Source: Dyadobacter psychrotolerans
Lineage (GTDB): Bacteria; Bacteroidota; Bacteroidia; Cytophagales; Spirosomataceae
Assembly: GCF_004349265.1 (NCBI RefSeq)
Contig: NZ_SMFL01000008.1
Location: 62,001 to 126,000, forward strand
DNA: 64,000 nt
Direction of reading: 5' to 3'
Position 1 is the stretch's first letter; the number at the start of each line of letters is the position of its first letter. The translations under genes and the position numbers were made by a program. The notes under the pieces are model-generated. The model was not told the DNA's origin. It saw nothing but the letters and a program-made list of their open reading frames with translations, and ran no database searches. Positions 9,700 through 18,916 of the stretch are shown one piece after another.

Positions 9700-10656
9700 A
9701 TGCAAAAACTTGTGCCCAAATTAATGTCGGTCATTCTCATGGCAGTGATGTTCACCTTGGTGTCATCGTGCGATGATGATAATGATAGCCCGGTGTTTCC
9801 GTTTCATGCGGAGATTTACAACACGCTTCAGGGAAAGCAGGTGGCTTTTCAGGGGCTTACCCACAGTGCCGTAAGTTGGTCGTGGGATTTTGGCGATGGT
9901 AAAACCAGCACCGAACAAAACCCTGTTCACGTATATACAGCAGGAGGTTACTATGTGGCCAAGCTCACTGCTAAGGACAGTAAAGGAGAAACCATTACCA
10001 AAAGTGTCAACCTTGCTGTGGATTTAAGACCTTACGATTACCTTGTCGGAGACCACACCACAGCTGGTTATGCAGGTAAAAAATGGAAATTGACAAAAGC
10101 CCATACTGCCGCAGGCGACTACCTCGCTAACGCGGATGCCACTTTCACAAGTGCTACTCCCTACAATCCTATTCCTGACGGGATTTTTGCCACGAGCACA
10201 TTTAATATGGGAGCTATTTATGATGACACCTATACCTTTTTCTATGACGGTAAATATGTGCATGATGTGAAAGCCGATGGTGCCGCATTTGGTGGCCTTG
10301 TTTATCAAATTGCCACAGGAGGCTATCCTGCCAATGTTTTAGTTGGTAACGCAACCTATGGCCTTTGCATTGCTAAGTACACGCCCCAGGCCAATGCCAA
10401 ATTCACTTTTGTGGAAAGCGAAGATTTCAAAGTTTCTTCGGCTTATACCAGCGCTGGTCTTACATTTAAAGGTACGAAAACTCTTGATTTTTCAGGAACA
10501 GAGTTTATCGGCTTCCGCGATTTTCAACGTAAAGTGGTAATGAGGTCTATTTCCAACACACGTATGCAACTCATTATGTTCATGGCTGCAAGCGACAAAG
10601 CCGTGGGTGTAAATACGCATGCACTGATTCTTTCTTTTGAAGCTGTAAAAGAATAA
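9700..10656 (+). CDS. PKD-domain lipoprotein preceding SusCD pair 2
   Basis: A 318-residue surface or outer-membrane lipoprotein. The signal peptide ends at a lipobox (TLVSSC) followed by Asp-Asp-Asp-Asn-Asp, an acidic stretch close to the acylated Cys of the kind that acts as a Bacteroidota surface-export signal. A PKD domain covers about residues 38-110, with WSWDFGDGKTSTEQNPVHVY as its signature. The remaining 200 residues look like an all-beta binding domain with no enzyme motif I recognise. It lies 23 bases before the SusC gene and is probably the first gene of that operon. A binding role for the same polymer or oligomer is inferred from PKD use in such loci. An N-terminal position in the operon is less usual, because accessory SusE/F-like proteins normally follow SusD. 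Confidence 0.85.
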   Translation: MQKLVPKLMSVILMAVMFTLVSSCDDDNDSPVFPFHAEIYNTLQGKQVAFQGLTHSAVSWSWDFGDGKTSTEQNPVHVYTAGGYYVAKLTAKDSKGETITKSVNLAVDLRPYDYLVGDHTTAGYAGKKWKLTKAHTAAGDYLANADATFTSATPYNPIPDGIFATSTFNMGAIYDDTYTFFYDGKYVHDVKADGAAFGGLVYQIATGGYPANVLVGNATYGLCIAKYTPQANAKFTFVESEDFKVSSAYTSAGLTFKGTKTLDFSGTEFIGFRDFQRKVVMRSISNTRMQLIMFMAASDKAVGVNTHALILSFEAVKE

Positions 10657-10679
10657 CCCCAACCCTATACATTTTTATT

Positions 10680-13600
10680 ATGAAACAATTCTGTCAAAAC
10701 ATGATGAAGTCGGTTTTGGTTATTCTTTTCCTGACGTTGTCCGTGAACGCGCAAGCGCAGGAACGAATCGTATCAGGAAAAATAACCGATGCCAACAATG
10801 CGGCCATTCCTGGTGCCAGCATCCTTAAAAAAGGAACCACCACCGGAACAAGCGCCGATGCTGATGGAAAATATACACTTTCCGTTGGTGCCAAGGATGT
10901 ACTTGTCGTTTCATTCATTGGTTATAAAACACAACAAGTAACCGTAGGTACACGAAGCGTCATTGATGTAAGCTTAGAAACCGATGTGAATGAACTCAGG
11001 GAAGTAGTGGTAACCGCCCTGGGTATTCAGCGCGAAGAAAAATCGCTGGGTTATGCTATTGGTAAAGTAGCTGGTGTTGAATTTACGAAAGTGGCACGCG
11101 AAAACTTTTTAACTGCTATGCAAGGTAAAGTGGCCGGGGTAACCATCAACGAAACCGGTGGTACAGGCTCCACCGTTAATGTGGTTATCCGCGGTGCAAA
11201 ATCATTGAGCAATGATAACCAGCCTTTATATGTGGTTGATGGCGTGCCCATGTTCAATAGTGCTAACAACGTAAGTGGTTTTGGAAGCGGTAACAGTACG
11301 GTGGATTATGGAAATGCCATTTCAGATATTGACCCTGAAAGTATTGAAAGCGTATCGGTGTTAAAAGGTGCGAGTGCCACGGCACTTTACGGCTCGCGTG
11401 CCTCTAATGGCGTTATGCTCATCACCACCAAAAAAGCAAAAGATGGCCAGGGAATGAAAGTGAGTGTATCAACCAATAATACTTTCGATTTGCCGCAACG
11501 CTATTTAGGAGTGCAAAAGCGATATGGTGGTTATATTGTCACCACACCTGAGCAAAACGGAGGCAGCCAGATAATGAACCCATTGATATCACCAATCGGT
11601 CTGGGTGCTGAATTGGATAAAGGCTATTATGCGGTGCAATGGAACTCGCCTTTGGATGCTAACGGAAAACCCATTCCGATGGAATTGAAGTCGTATCCCA
11701 ACAATGTGAAAAATTTCCTTAGGGATTACGGCTTCACCACTACCAACTCGGTACAGGTAACCAACGGTGGAAAGATGGTGAACATGCGCATAGGTGTAAC
11801 GAGCATGAAAAACAAGGGGTTGATCCCGAACACCGATCTTAACCGTAATAATTTGTCGTTGTCACTTTCGTCAAAGCTCACAGAAAGACTTACTGTTAGC
11901 ACCGACATCAATTATGTAAACAGCTTTGCTAAAAACCGGGCTTCAGGCGACCGCGGCACAAACCCCTTGCAATGGGCTTACGTCACTCCCGCTTATGTCA
12001 ACATCATGGATTTAAAAGATTACAACATCGGTCAGGGTAATAACATTAAAAACCTGCTGCCGGGCGATAGCAACAATCCGTGGATGTTGGCTTATGATGT
12101 CAACAACAGTTTTAACCGTAATCAGATTTTCGGAAACTTAATGGCAACGTATAACTTTACCCCGAAACTTTCGCTTATGGCACGGATGACGATTGATAAA
12201 CTGGACGAAGTGCGTGAATCAAAAATCGGGCAAGGCTATTCACAAGAGGCGAAGAACGGTTCTTACGGTATTGGCAACCTCAATAGTTTTGAACGAAACA
12301 CTGATGCCTTGCTTTCATACAAAGACAATTTTGGTGATTTCGCGGTGAATGTTTCGGCAGGTGCCAATGTGCGTTACAGCAAATCGTCCAATGTAAGGAA
12401 TTCGGCAAGATCAGGTGCAGGTTTGATTATTCCCAACCTGTACACGATAAGTAACATTTCCAATACTGCATTGGATTATAGTTCGGCCCGCGCTGAAAAA
12501 CAAGTGAACAGCGTATACGGTATGGCCAACTTAGGATGGAAAGATGCGATTTACCTCGATTTGACCGCACGTAATGACTGGAGTAGTACGTTGCCCGTAG
12601 CTAACCAATCATTCTTCTACCCATCTGCTTCATTAAGCGTGTTGATTAATGAATTTATACCCATGAACCATGTTGACATGCTGAAAGTAAGGGGAGGCGT
12701 GGCGCGCACTGGGTACGATACAGATCCTTACAGATTGTTGAGTTCTTATGGCAACGGAGGCAATTGGGGGGAGGCAATTATGTTATTTAAACAACCGGGC
12801 TTACTTAACCCTAATTTGAAACCTGAGCAAATTACTTCTCAGGAATACGGAGTGGAAGCCAAAATGTTTGCAGGCCGCGTTCGCTTTGACGGAACCTATT
12901 ACATTATGAACGACCGTCAACAGATTTTCGGCGTTCCGCTTGCACCATCGACAGGGTTCACAAGCATTAACATCAATGCAGGGTTGCTGCAAAGTAAAGG
13001 GGTTGAACTTATGATTGGTGGCACACCCCTAAAGACCGCTGACTGGAATTGGGATTTGAACCTGAACTTTACCAAAAACCAGACCAGGATATTGGCGCTT
13101 GCCGATGGTATCCCCTATGTTGAACCGTGGAACCAGGCCGGCGTTTCGAACAGAGGGTATGTGAAAGGAACAACCTTGCCCGATGGCTCTAAAGCCGATG
13201 GGTTACTAGGTAATTTATATACACGCAAAACACTGCGCGTTACTGATAAAGAATCGCCTTACTATGGTTACCCGATTATCCCCGGAAATCCCAAGACCGG
13301 AAATTTTAGTGATGATCCTGAGTTGACCAACTCAAACATTTATTCCCAAACCGGTAACTACAACCCTAAATTTATCATGGGTTTGCAAAGTTCGCTGACC
13401 TGGAAAGGCTTTACACTTGGCATGACGTTCGATTGGCGCCATGGCGGGCAGTTTGTATCGCAAACTTTTCGCTACATGAACGATGATCAGCTCACCCAAT
13501 ACTGGGCAGACAAAACCGTTACTCCGGGTGTGGCAGGCGGCCCCAGCGATGAACTTCGCAATTGGGTAGTTCAAAATGCCAGCACGTTGATTACACCCGA

Positions 13601-14087
13601 ACGTGTTTATCCAATCGGCGGTCCTACACCCGAAACAGGGGGCTTTCCGGAAAGTTCAAATATGCCTTTTCCCGGCACTAAGGACGGCGTTTTCTATCCT
13701 GGTGTATTTGGTGAAATGGGCAGCGATGGAAAGTTTACCCTTTATCAGGAAAATCTTGGAAACCCAGGAACAATATTCGAACCGTGGGGTGCAAGCAACC
13801 TTTGGTCGGTTGGTTCATACGCGGTGTTTGATGCCGATTACCTCAAACTTCGCGAAATTTCGTTGAGTTATGACCTCCCAAAAGCATGGGTGAAGAAAGC
13901 GAAAATGGACAATGCTTACATTTCAATTTACAGCCGTAACATTATGCTATGGACAAAGAGCGGGTTTGGTGTTGACCCTGAACGGGCATTTCAACCTTCA
14001 GGTAGCGGAATGTTTCAAGGTGTTGAACGCTATAACGTTAGCCCGTGGATTGTTCCCGTTGGTTTCAAAGTTGGTTTTACATTCTAA
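10680..14087 (+). CDS. SusC/RagA-family TonB-dependent outer membrane transporter (pair 2)
   Basis: A 1135-residue SusC-class transporter. The signal peptide ends at NAQAQ (about residue 27). A carboxypeptidase-regulatory-like domain follows at 30-105 (IPGASILKKGTTTGTSADADG), then EVVVTALGIQ, the plug (PLYVVDGVPMFNS, SVSVLKGASATALYGSRASNG) and a barrel ending in VGFKVGFTF. The plug motifs are close to family consensus. Codon choice is visibly different from pairs 1 and 3: CCC for Pro and GCC for Ala occur often here (for example in the stretches 13150-13200 and 13580-13680), whereas the other pairs favour CCT or CCG. This supports, but does not prove, recent horizontal gain of 9.7-15.8 kb. 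The substrate is unknown. Confidence 0.95.
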   Translation: MKQFCQNMMKSVLVILFLTLSVNAQAQERIVSGKITDANNAAIPGASILKKGTTTGTSADADGKYTLSVGAKDVLVVSFIGYKTQQVTVGTRSVIDVSLETDVNELREVVVTALGIQREEKSLGYAIGKVAGVEFTKVARENFLTAMQGKVAGVTINETGGTGSTVNVVIRGAKSLSNDNQPLYVVDGVPMFNSANNVSGFGSGNSTVDYGNAISDIDPESIESVSVLKGASATALYGSRASNGVMLITTKKAKDGQGMKVSVSTNNTFDLPQRYLGVQKRYGGYIVTTPEQNGGSQIMNPLISPIGLGAELDKGYYAVQWNSPLDANGKPIPMELKSYPNNVKNFLRDYGFTTTNSVQVTNGGKMVNMRIGVTSMKNKGLIPNTDLNRNNLSLSLSSKLTERLTVSTDINYVNSFAKNRASGDRGTNPLQWAYVTPAYVNIMDLKDYNIGQGNNIKNLLPGDSNNPWMLAYDVNNSFNRNQIFGNLMATYNFTPKLSLMARMTIDKLDEVRESKIGQGYSQEAKNGSYGIGNLNSFERNTDALLSYKDNFGDFAVNVSAGANVRYSKSSNVRNSARSGAGLIIPNLYTISNISNTALDYSSARAEKQVNSVYGMANLGWKDAIYLDLTARNDWSSTLPVANQSFFYPSASLSVLINEFIPMNHVDMLKVRGGVARTGYDTDPYRLLSSYGNGGNWGEAIMLFKQPGLLNPNLKPEQITSQEYGVEAKMFAGRVRFDGTYYIMNDRQQIFGVPLAPSTGFTSININAGLLQSKGVELMIGGTPLKTADWNWDLNLNFTKNQTRILALADGIPYVEPWNQAGVSNRGYVKGTTLPDGSKADGLLGNLYTRKTLRVTDKESPYYGYPIIPGNPKTGNFSDDPELTNSNIYSQTGNYNPKFIMGLQSSLTWKGFTLGMTFDWRHGGQFVSQTFRYMNDDQLTQYWADKTVTPGVAGGPSDELRNWVVQNASTLITPERVYPIGGPTPETGGFPESSNMPFPGTKDGVFYPGVFGEMGSDGKFTLYQENLGNPGTIFEPWGASNLWSVGSYAVFDADYLKLREISLSYDLPKAWVKKAKMDNAYISIYSRNIMLWTKSGFGVDPERAFQPSGSGMFQGVERYNVSPWIVPVGFKVGFTF

Positions 14088-14105
14088 TCACAAAGAGAGA
14101 AGTGT

Positions 14106-15761
14106 ATGAAAAAGTTTAGTTATAAAGTCATAACCCTATCGCTGAGTTTACTTTTCATGCTTGGTGCATGTAAAGACCTGGACGATCTAAATGTTAATCC
14201 CAACTCGCCCTCTCCTGAAACAACCGACCTCAACTTGTTATTGCCAACCGTAATTACATCGTTAGGTAGTCAGATCGTTGATCTGGGCTTCGGAGACCTT
14301 GCTGGAGTAATGCAGCATATGCAGAAAACAGGTTGGCAAGGTGGTTTCAATGCTTACGACTGGGCTTCGCCCGGCCAAAGTTGGACAGGATACTATGGAA
14401 TTTTGCGCAATGCCGATGAGTTGCATAAAAAAGCCGTGAAAGACGGATTCAAGTACCATGAAGGCGTAGCGCTGATTATGAAAGCCTATACCTTTGGCCT
14501 GATTGCCGACCTTTGGGGCGATGCTCCTTATACCGAAGCGTTGCGTGCGGAAGAAGGTTCAAAGTATTTCAAACCCGTGTTTGATAAGCAGCAGGATATT
14601 TATCACGGTATTCTTGCCGAGCTTGAAACTGCCAACACACTTTTGTCACAAGAAGGTGGCAAGCCTATCAACGCAACTCAGGATGTACTTTTTGCAGGAA
14701 ATGTTGCCAAATGGAGAAAGTTTGCCAATTCCCTGGCACTGCGTTATTATATGCGCTTGCAGGCCAAGGAACAAGCTTATGCCAAAGCAGGTATTGTTAA
14801 AATTGCTTCTGATCCGGCGAAGTATCCGTTGATTACTTCAGCCGCAGACGATGCCAATGTGAGTTACCCGGGAACCGCCAATGCGGCATGGCCTACAAAC
14901 ATGGTGTTCAATAATTCACCCGATGGAGAATATATGCGCAGAAAACCAGCTTCCATATTGGTAGAGGCGCTTAAAAGTTTAAAGGACCCGCGCATTGCCG
15001 TTTGGTTCGATAAAGTGCCGCAACCGCTGGTGCTTGTACCAGGTACAAACGTCAGCCGGGCAAGCGCCGACGGTAAAACATGGGAGATTTCGGCTGACAA
15101 AGCAAAAAATTATGAAACCACCTACAACACCCCCCTGAATTACAGCACCGATTACATTGGTATTCCTCCGGCAATTGGAGGGGCAATGTTTTACAATCTT
15201 CAAATGGAAGGTGGAGTAAGCGGGCAAGGCCGCTACAACCCGCACATATCGCAAATAAACAGCATGTACAAAAATGCTGCAGGCGATTTGCTGAAGATGC
15301 GACTTATATCAGCGGCCGAAGTAAATTTCATTTTGGCCGAAGCAGCATCCTACACATGGATTACGGGAGCAGAAACATATTACGCAAAAGGAATTCAGGA
15401 GTCGTTTAACGCATGGGGCGTTGGCGCCGCTTTTACAAGTTACATTGCCGGAGCGTCTTATAATGGTCTTCAAAGCATCATGCAACAAAAATGGATAGCC
15501 AGCTGGAGTGCTGCAGCCGAAGCCTGGTTCGACTGGCGCAGGACAGGCTTGCCGGCATTGAACGCCGGCCCTTCGGCCGCAAGGTCAGTTTTACCACTTC
15601 GTTTTTACTATAGTCTTGATGATGATTTAAATACCAATACCGATAATGCTAAAGCGGCCATAGCTAACCTTGTGCGTACGTCATATGCGGGCAGCGACCC
15701 TACTAATAACAGCGCATGGTCAAAAACATGGCTGTTGGAAGGAACAGGAAAGCCTTATTAA
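14106..15761 (+). CDS. SusD/RagB-family surface lipoprotein (pair 2)
   Basis: A 551-residue SusD-like_2 lipoprotein that pairs with the SusC protein encoded 18 bases upstream. The signal peptide is MKKFSYKVITLSLSLLFMLGAC with lipobox LGAC, followed by KDLDDLNVNPNSP, a very common start in this family. LIADLWGDAPYTEALRAEEG at about 129-148 is the conserved TPR-like helix turn, and AAEAWFDWRRTGLPAL near the C-terminus is a second family hallmark. The Cys to NPNSP stretch is normal length for the group. It shares the CCC-rich codon style of its SusC partner. A hairpin at 15792-15817 follows the gene. Confidence 0.94.
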   Translation: MKKFSYKVITLSLSLLFMLGACKDLDDLNVNPNSPSPETTDLNLLLPTVITSLGSQIVDLGFGDLAGVMQHMQKTGWQGGFNAYDWASPGQSWTGYYGILRNADELHKKAVKDGFKYHEGVALIMKAYTFGLIADLWGDAPYTEALRAEEGSKYFKPVFDKQQDIYHGILAELETANTLLSQEGGKPINATQDVLFAGNVAKWRKFANSLALRYYMRLQAKEQAYAKAGIVKIASDPAKYPLITSAADDANVSYPGTANAAWPTNMVFNNSPDGEYMRRKPASILVEALKSLKDPRIAVWFDKVPQPLVLVPGTNVSRASADGKTWEISADKAKNYETTYNTPLNYSTDYIGIPPAIGGAMFYNLQMEGGVSGQGRYNPHISQINSMYKNAAGDLLKMRLISAAEVNFILAEAASYTWITGAETYYAKGIQESFNAWGVGAAFTSYIAGASYNGLQSIMQQKWIASWSAAAEAWFDWRRTGLPALNAGPSAARSVLPLRFYYSLDDDLNTNTDNAKAAIANLVRTSYAGSDPTNNSAWSKTWLLEGTGKPY

Positions 15762-15791
15762 TAAATGAATAACATTGGAATAAAATAACGG

Positions 15792-15817
15792 TGCGGGTGA
15801 TTGAAAAATCACCCGCA
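15792..15817 (+). terminator. Hairpin terminator after SusCD pair 2
   Basis: TGCGGGTGAT (15792-15801) pairs perfectly with ATCACCCGCA (15808-15817) around a 6-base loop, and only three T residues follow. A 10-bp GC-rich stem 31 bases after the SusD stop suggests termination or mRNA 3' protection rather than a strong classical terminator. It separates pair 2 from the ceramidase-like gene. Confidence 0.6.
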
Positions 15818-15838
15818 TTTACGTAACAATCTGCACCA

Positions 15839-17125
15839 ATGAACAAGAAAACACTTATAACCCTCCTTTATTTTATTTGCCATATTACCCTGGTGAGTTA
15901 CGCCCAGCACTTCAAAGCAGGTGCGGCATTCCGAAACATTACTCCTGACCCGCTTTTACCCGTTTCCGGCGGAATTGGAACACCAAAAAAAGCAACTGAA
16001 AAAAACGGTGAACTATCCGTTCGCGCGATCGTTTTTGAAAAAGCAGGTACAAAAGTAGCAATTGTGAATGTTGACAATCTGGGATGGCCGGCTGCGCTTG
16101 GAAACAAATCCCGGGCGTTGATCAAAGGAATTGCTCCGGAAAACATTTTGATAGGTGCCACGCATACACACAGCGGACCCGATGCCTATGGATTTCCAAA
16201 TGAAAAGGGCGAGTCTTTTGCCGACTTAAAGTATCTGGACGATTGTATCAAAAAAATTGCAGATGCCGTAAATGAGGCATCTCAGAAGCTGGAAGATGCT
16301 TCTCTCAAAATTGCTGTGGGTGAGGCAAAAGGCAAAATTGCCTACAATTATTACGCAGATCAGCTTTACGACCCCCGTTGCGGTGTGATTCAGGTCATTG
16401 CCAGTTCGGGATCAAAAAAAGGAAAAGCCATTGCAACGCTTGTTAACTATGCCATTCATCCTGAGGTTATTGGGTCTGGAAGAGGTATTTTAAGTCCTGA
16501 TCTTTGCGGACCTTTGTATGATCGCATTGAAGCGAAGGGGGGAGGAACTGCAATATTTATGAATGGTGCACAAGGTGGAATGGTGACGGTAGATAACCGC
16601 AGGGAAAATAAAGAAGAAGCAAATAACTGGGAGGAATGCAAACGGATTGGCGAGTTGCTGGCCGACGAAGCATTGCGCATTGCCGACGCCGCGCCTTTAC
16701 AGGAAAATCCTTCACTTTTCTGTGCTTCGCGCCAAATTGAGTTTCCCGTAGATTCTGAAATTATGCGTTTTATCCTCAAAAATTCACCGATAAAAAATAA
16801 AATGTCGGGAGAAAACAGAGTTTCTACCCAACTGAATCTGCTGAATATAGGAACGGCTCAAATCCTGTCGGTCCCGGGCGAAGCTTTGCCGAATATTGGT
16901 TTTTATGTAAAACGAAAAATGAATACCAAGCAGCCATTTCTTTTCGGACTGACCAATGATGCTTTTGGTTATATGCTGACAAAAGTTGATTTTAATAGTT
17001 TTAAAAGATACGATTACGTAAGTCGTACCAGTCTGGGCGAAATGACGGGAGAGATTTATATCGAGCAGGCATTGAAGCTGATCTCAGAAAGTCCTTCGCC
17101 GGACGGTTTCCGGTCTGAACGGTAA
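15839..17125 (+). CDS. Neutral/alkaline ceramidase-like exported protein
   Basis: A 428-residue exported protein with a signal peptide (first 22 residues) and one domain related to the N-terminal domain of neutral ceramidases. The family's metal-site features are present: ATHTHSGP at 107-114 and NYAIHPEVIG around 200-210. FMNGAQGGMVT replaces the usual N-G-x-x-G-D-x-S stretch, so the Ser that acts as nucleophile in true ceramidases is not evident. At 428 residues it is much shorter than classical enzymes (about 650-700) and lacks the C-terminal Ig-like domain. Such short members are common in polysaccharide-utilisation regions of Bacteroidota and planctomycetes and are unlikely to be real ceramidases. 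A metal-dependent hydrolase acting on a sugar or lipid conjugate is the safest reading. Confidence 0.8.
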   Translation: MNKKTLITLLYFICHITLVSYAQHFKAGAAFRNITPDPLLPVSGGIGTPKKATEKNGELSVRAIVFEKAGTKVAIVNVDNLGWPAALGNKSRALIKGIAPENILIGATHTHSGPDAYGFPNEKGESFADLKYLDDCIKKIADAVNEASQKLEDASLKIAVGEAKGKIAYNYYADQLYDPRCGVIQVIASSGSKKGKAIATLVNYAIHPEVIGSGRGILSPDLCGPLYDRIEAKGGGTAIFMNGAQGGMVTVDNRRENKEEANNWEECKRIGELLADEALRIADAAPLQENPSLFCASRQIEFPVDSEIMRFILKNSPIKNKMSGENRVSTQLNLLNIGTAQILSVPGEALPNIGFYVKRKMNTKQPFLFGLTNDAFGYMLTKVDFNSFKRYDYVSRTSLGEMTGEIYIEQALKLISESPSPDGFRSER

Positions 17126-17207
17126 CGGGCTGAACGGGTTCAGGGCCATTTCGTTCAGACCGTAAAAATATGTTCAGACCGAAACGTAAAATACGTTGAG
17201 GCCGAAA
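17111..17207. repeat. Cluster of TTCAGACCG direct and inverted repeats
   Basis: CGGTCTGAACG (17111-17121) is a perfect 11-base inverted match to CGTTCAGACCG (17152-17162). A second copy of GTTCAGACCG lies at 17172-17181 and a degenerate one (GTTGAGGCCGAAAC) at 17194-17207. Within the loop, CTGAAC (17130-17135) and GTTCAG (17138-17143) form a further small hairpin. The ceramidase-like stop codon sits at the edge of the first arm. The array fills the gap before the PqaA-like gene. Confidence 0.75.
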
Positions 17208-17258
17208 CATAAAAACGAATCAAAATAATATTTTTAGTTAAACCAAAAAACCTCTCCA

Positions 17259-18617
17259 ATGTTTAAAAAGATCACGATTCTCGTAAGCAGTTTTTTTCTG
17301 TTACAATCCTTTACTTTTAATGTAAATGCACAAAAAACAATAACGCCTGAGACTGCCCTCCAGAGTTATCTGGACAATGGTGATAAAACTTTCAAATGGG
17401 AACTGAAAGATTCCTACACGAAGGATGATCTGACGATCTATAACATCCTGCTAACTTCTCAAAAATGGCGTGAGTTCACCTGGACGCACCAATTGACCAT
17501 CATCGTTCCAAAAGAAAACAAACATGACGGCGCACTGCTGTTTATAACCGGGGGCTCAAATAAAAATGAATTGCCCAACTGGAACAGCAAAAAGGATGAT
17601 AAACTAATTGCTTCTCTATCAGGTGTAGCAGCGGCCAACAAAGCCATTGTCGTACAATTGAAACAAACTCCCAATCAGCCCTTTTTCGGAGACCTGACCG
17701 AGGATGCACTAATATCTTATACGCTTCATAATTTCAAAAAAGACAAAGATTACAGCTGGCCCCTGCTTTTTCCAATGGTAAAAAGTGCTGTCAGGGCCAT
17801 GGATGTGGTACAGGAATTTTCAAAACAAAAACTGAATCATGAGGTGAAACGCTTTGTCGTTTCAGGTGCTTCAAAAAGAGGATGGACAACCTGGTTAACC
17901 GGCGCAAGTGATAAGCGTGTAGCTGCCATTGCTCCAATGGTAATTGATATTCTGAATATGCCGGTGAGCCTGGATTACCAGATAAAATCATGGGGTGACT
18001 ATAGTATTCAGATTGAAGATTATGTAAAACTGGGTATACCTCAAAACAGCAACACGCCCGACGGTTCGGCTATCACGACGATGATTGACCCTTATTCCTA
18101 CCGCGCTAAACTGACGATGCCTAAAATGATATTTATGGGTACAAATGATGAATATTGGGTAGTTGACAACATCAAAAATTACCTGAAGGATATTCCCGGA
18201 GATAATAGTCTGCATTATGTACCAAATGCCGGGCACGACCTCGGCGGTGGAGCGCAGGCAATGGAAGCACTGGGTGCATTTTATGGCGCTACTTTAAACA
18301 AAACACCCTACACGGTTTGTGACTGGAAACAAACTGTTACTAAAAAGGGTGTTCAGGTCGATATTAGAGCGACTGCGAATCAGTTGGTGGATGTGATATT
18401 ATGGTCGGTAGATTCACCTGACCAGGACATCCGGAATGATAAATGGACGAGTAAAAGTCTTGGTATTAAAAACAAGTCAAAAGTTGAAGTAACAGAAGCA
18501 TTTCCATCAAGTGGTTTTCGTGCATTTTATGTTGATCTGAAATATAAAAATTCTACAGGAGGAACCTTTACGGAAAGTACCAGGGTATTTTTGACAAATG
18601 AAAAAGCGGTATTGTAG
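17259..18617 (+). CDS. PhoPQ-activated pathogenicity-related (PqaA-type) alpha/beta hydrolase
   Basis: A 452-residue exported serine hydrolase of the PhoPQ-activated PqaA-related family. The signal peptide ends at FNVNAQ (residue 25). An alpha/beta-hydrolase core follows, with a readable catalytic set: the nucleophile Ser205 in VSGASKRGW, Asp297 in GTNDEYW and His326 in NAGHDLGGG. The GASKRG elbow is typical of this family. About 100 residues after the His form a C-terminal beta domain. No member of the family has a broadly accepted substrate; related exported esterases in Bacteroidota loci suggest removal of ester substituents from polymers, which is inference. It lies among other exported hydrolases on the plus strand and is preceded by the TTCAGACCG repeat cluster. 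Confidence 0.87.
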   Translation: MFKKITILVSSFFLLQSFTFNVNAQKTITPETALQSYLDNGDKTFKWELKDSYTKDDLTIYNILLTSQKWREFTWTHQLTIIVPKENKHDGALLFITGGSNKNELPNWNSKKDDKLIASLSGVAAANKAIVVQLKQTPNQPFFGDLTEDALISYTLHNFKKDKDYSWPLLFPMVKSAVRAMDVVQEFSKQKLNHEVKRFVVSGASKRGWTTWLTGASDKRVAAIAPMVIDILNMPVSLDYQIKSWGDYSIQIEDYVKLGIPQNSNTPDGSAITTMIDPYSYRAKLTMPKMIFMGTNDEYWVVDNIKNYLKDIPGDNSLHYVPNAGHDLGGGAQAMEALGAFYGATLNKTPYTVCDWKQTVTKKGVQVDIRATANQLVDVILWSVDSPDQDIRNDKWTSKSLGIKNKSKVEVTEAFPSSGFRAFYVDLKYKNSTGGTFTESTRVFLTNEKAVL

Positions 18618-18746
18618 GACAGGAGTTAGGGAAGTTAAGTAGTTAGGGGGAGTTAAGTATTAGAAGAAATATGTAGTTAAAGAAGTTCCAGGAGCCAGAA
18701 GTAGGAAGCCAGGGACCAAGGATTGTTCCGGGACCGAATTAAATTA

Positions 18747-18830
18747 ACCCTGGGTTTTAACCCGGGGACCAAAACAGATACTAATCCCCCAACCCTGAAA
18801 GGGTTGAATAACCCATGTTTTAAGGGTTTT
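18747..18830. repeat. Tandem short hairpins, REP-like intergenic repeat
   Basis: Three successive stem-loops built on the same AACCC/GGGTT words: CCCTGGGTT/AACCCGGGG (18748-18756 with 18759-18767), AACCCT/AGGGTT (18791-18796 with 18800-18805) and AACCC/GGGTT (18810-18814 with 18824-18828). They lie between the PqaA-like gene and the GH127 gene. The preceding 18620-18720 stretch is low-complexity with repeated AGTTAAGTAGTTAG-type words. This architecture resembles intergenic palindromic elements of Bacteroidota; copies elsewhere in the genome are needed to confirm it. Confidence 0.7.
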
Positions 18831-18916
18831 AGGCAGATATGGGACCAGTCTTTTTCTTGCTCCCAAACGATTTATTTATAAATTGGATTTCCAATCCTTT
18901 TTATAAACTCAATTTC

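Noticed and set aside
9451..9705. An 84-codon frame on the minus strand in the 9.2-9.7 kb gap
   Set aside because: AT-rich, no family pattern, and it crosses the start of the PKD-lipoprotein gene on the other strand.
17111..17207. A CRISPR array
   Set aside because: The repeats are about 10 bases long, degenerate and partly inverted, and there are no spacers of regular length or cas genes.
18839..18916. A longer start for the GH127 gene at ATG 18839
   Set aside because: The extra residues (MGPVFFLLPNDLF...) come directly after the REP-like repeat and precede a normal signal peptide that starts at 18917 or 18926.
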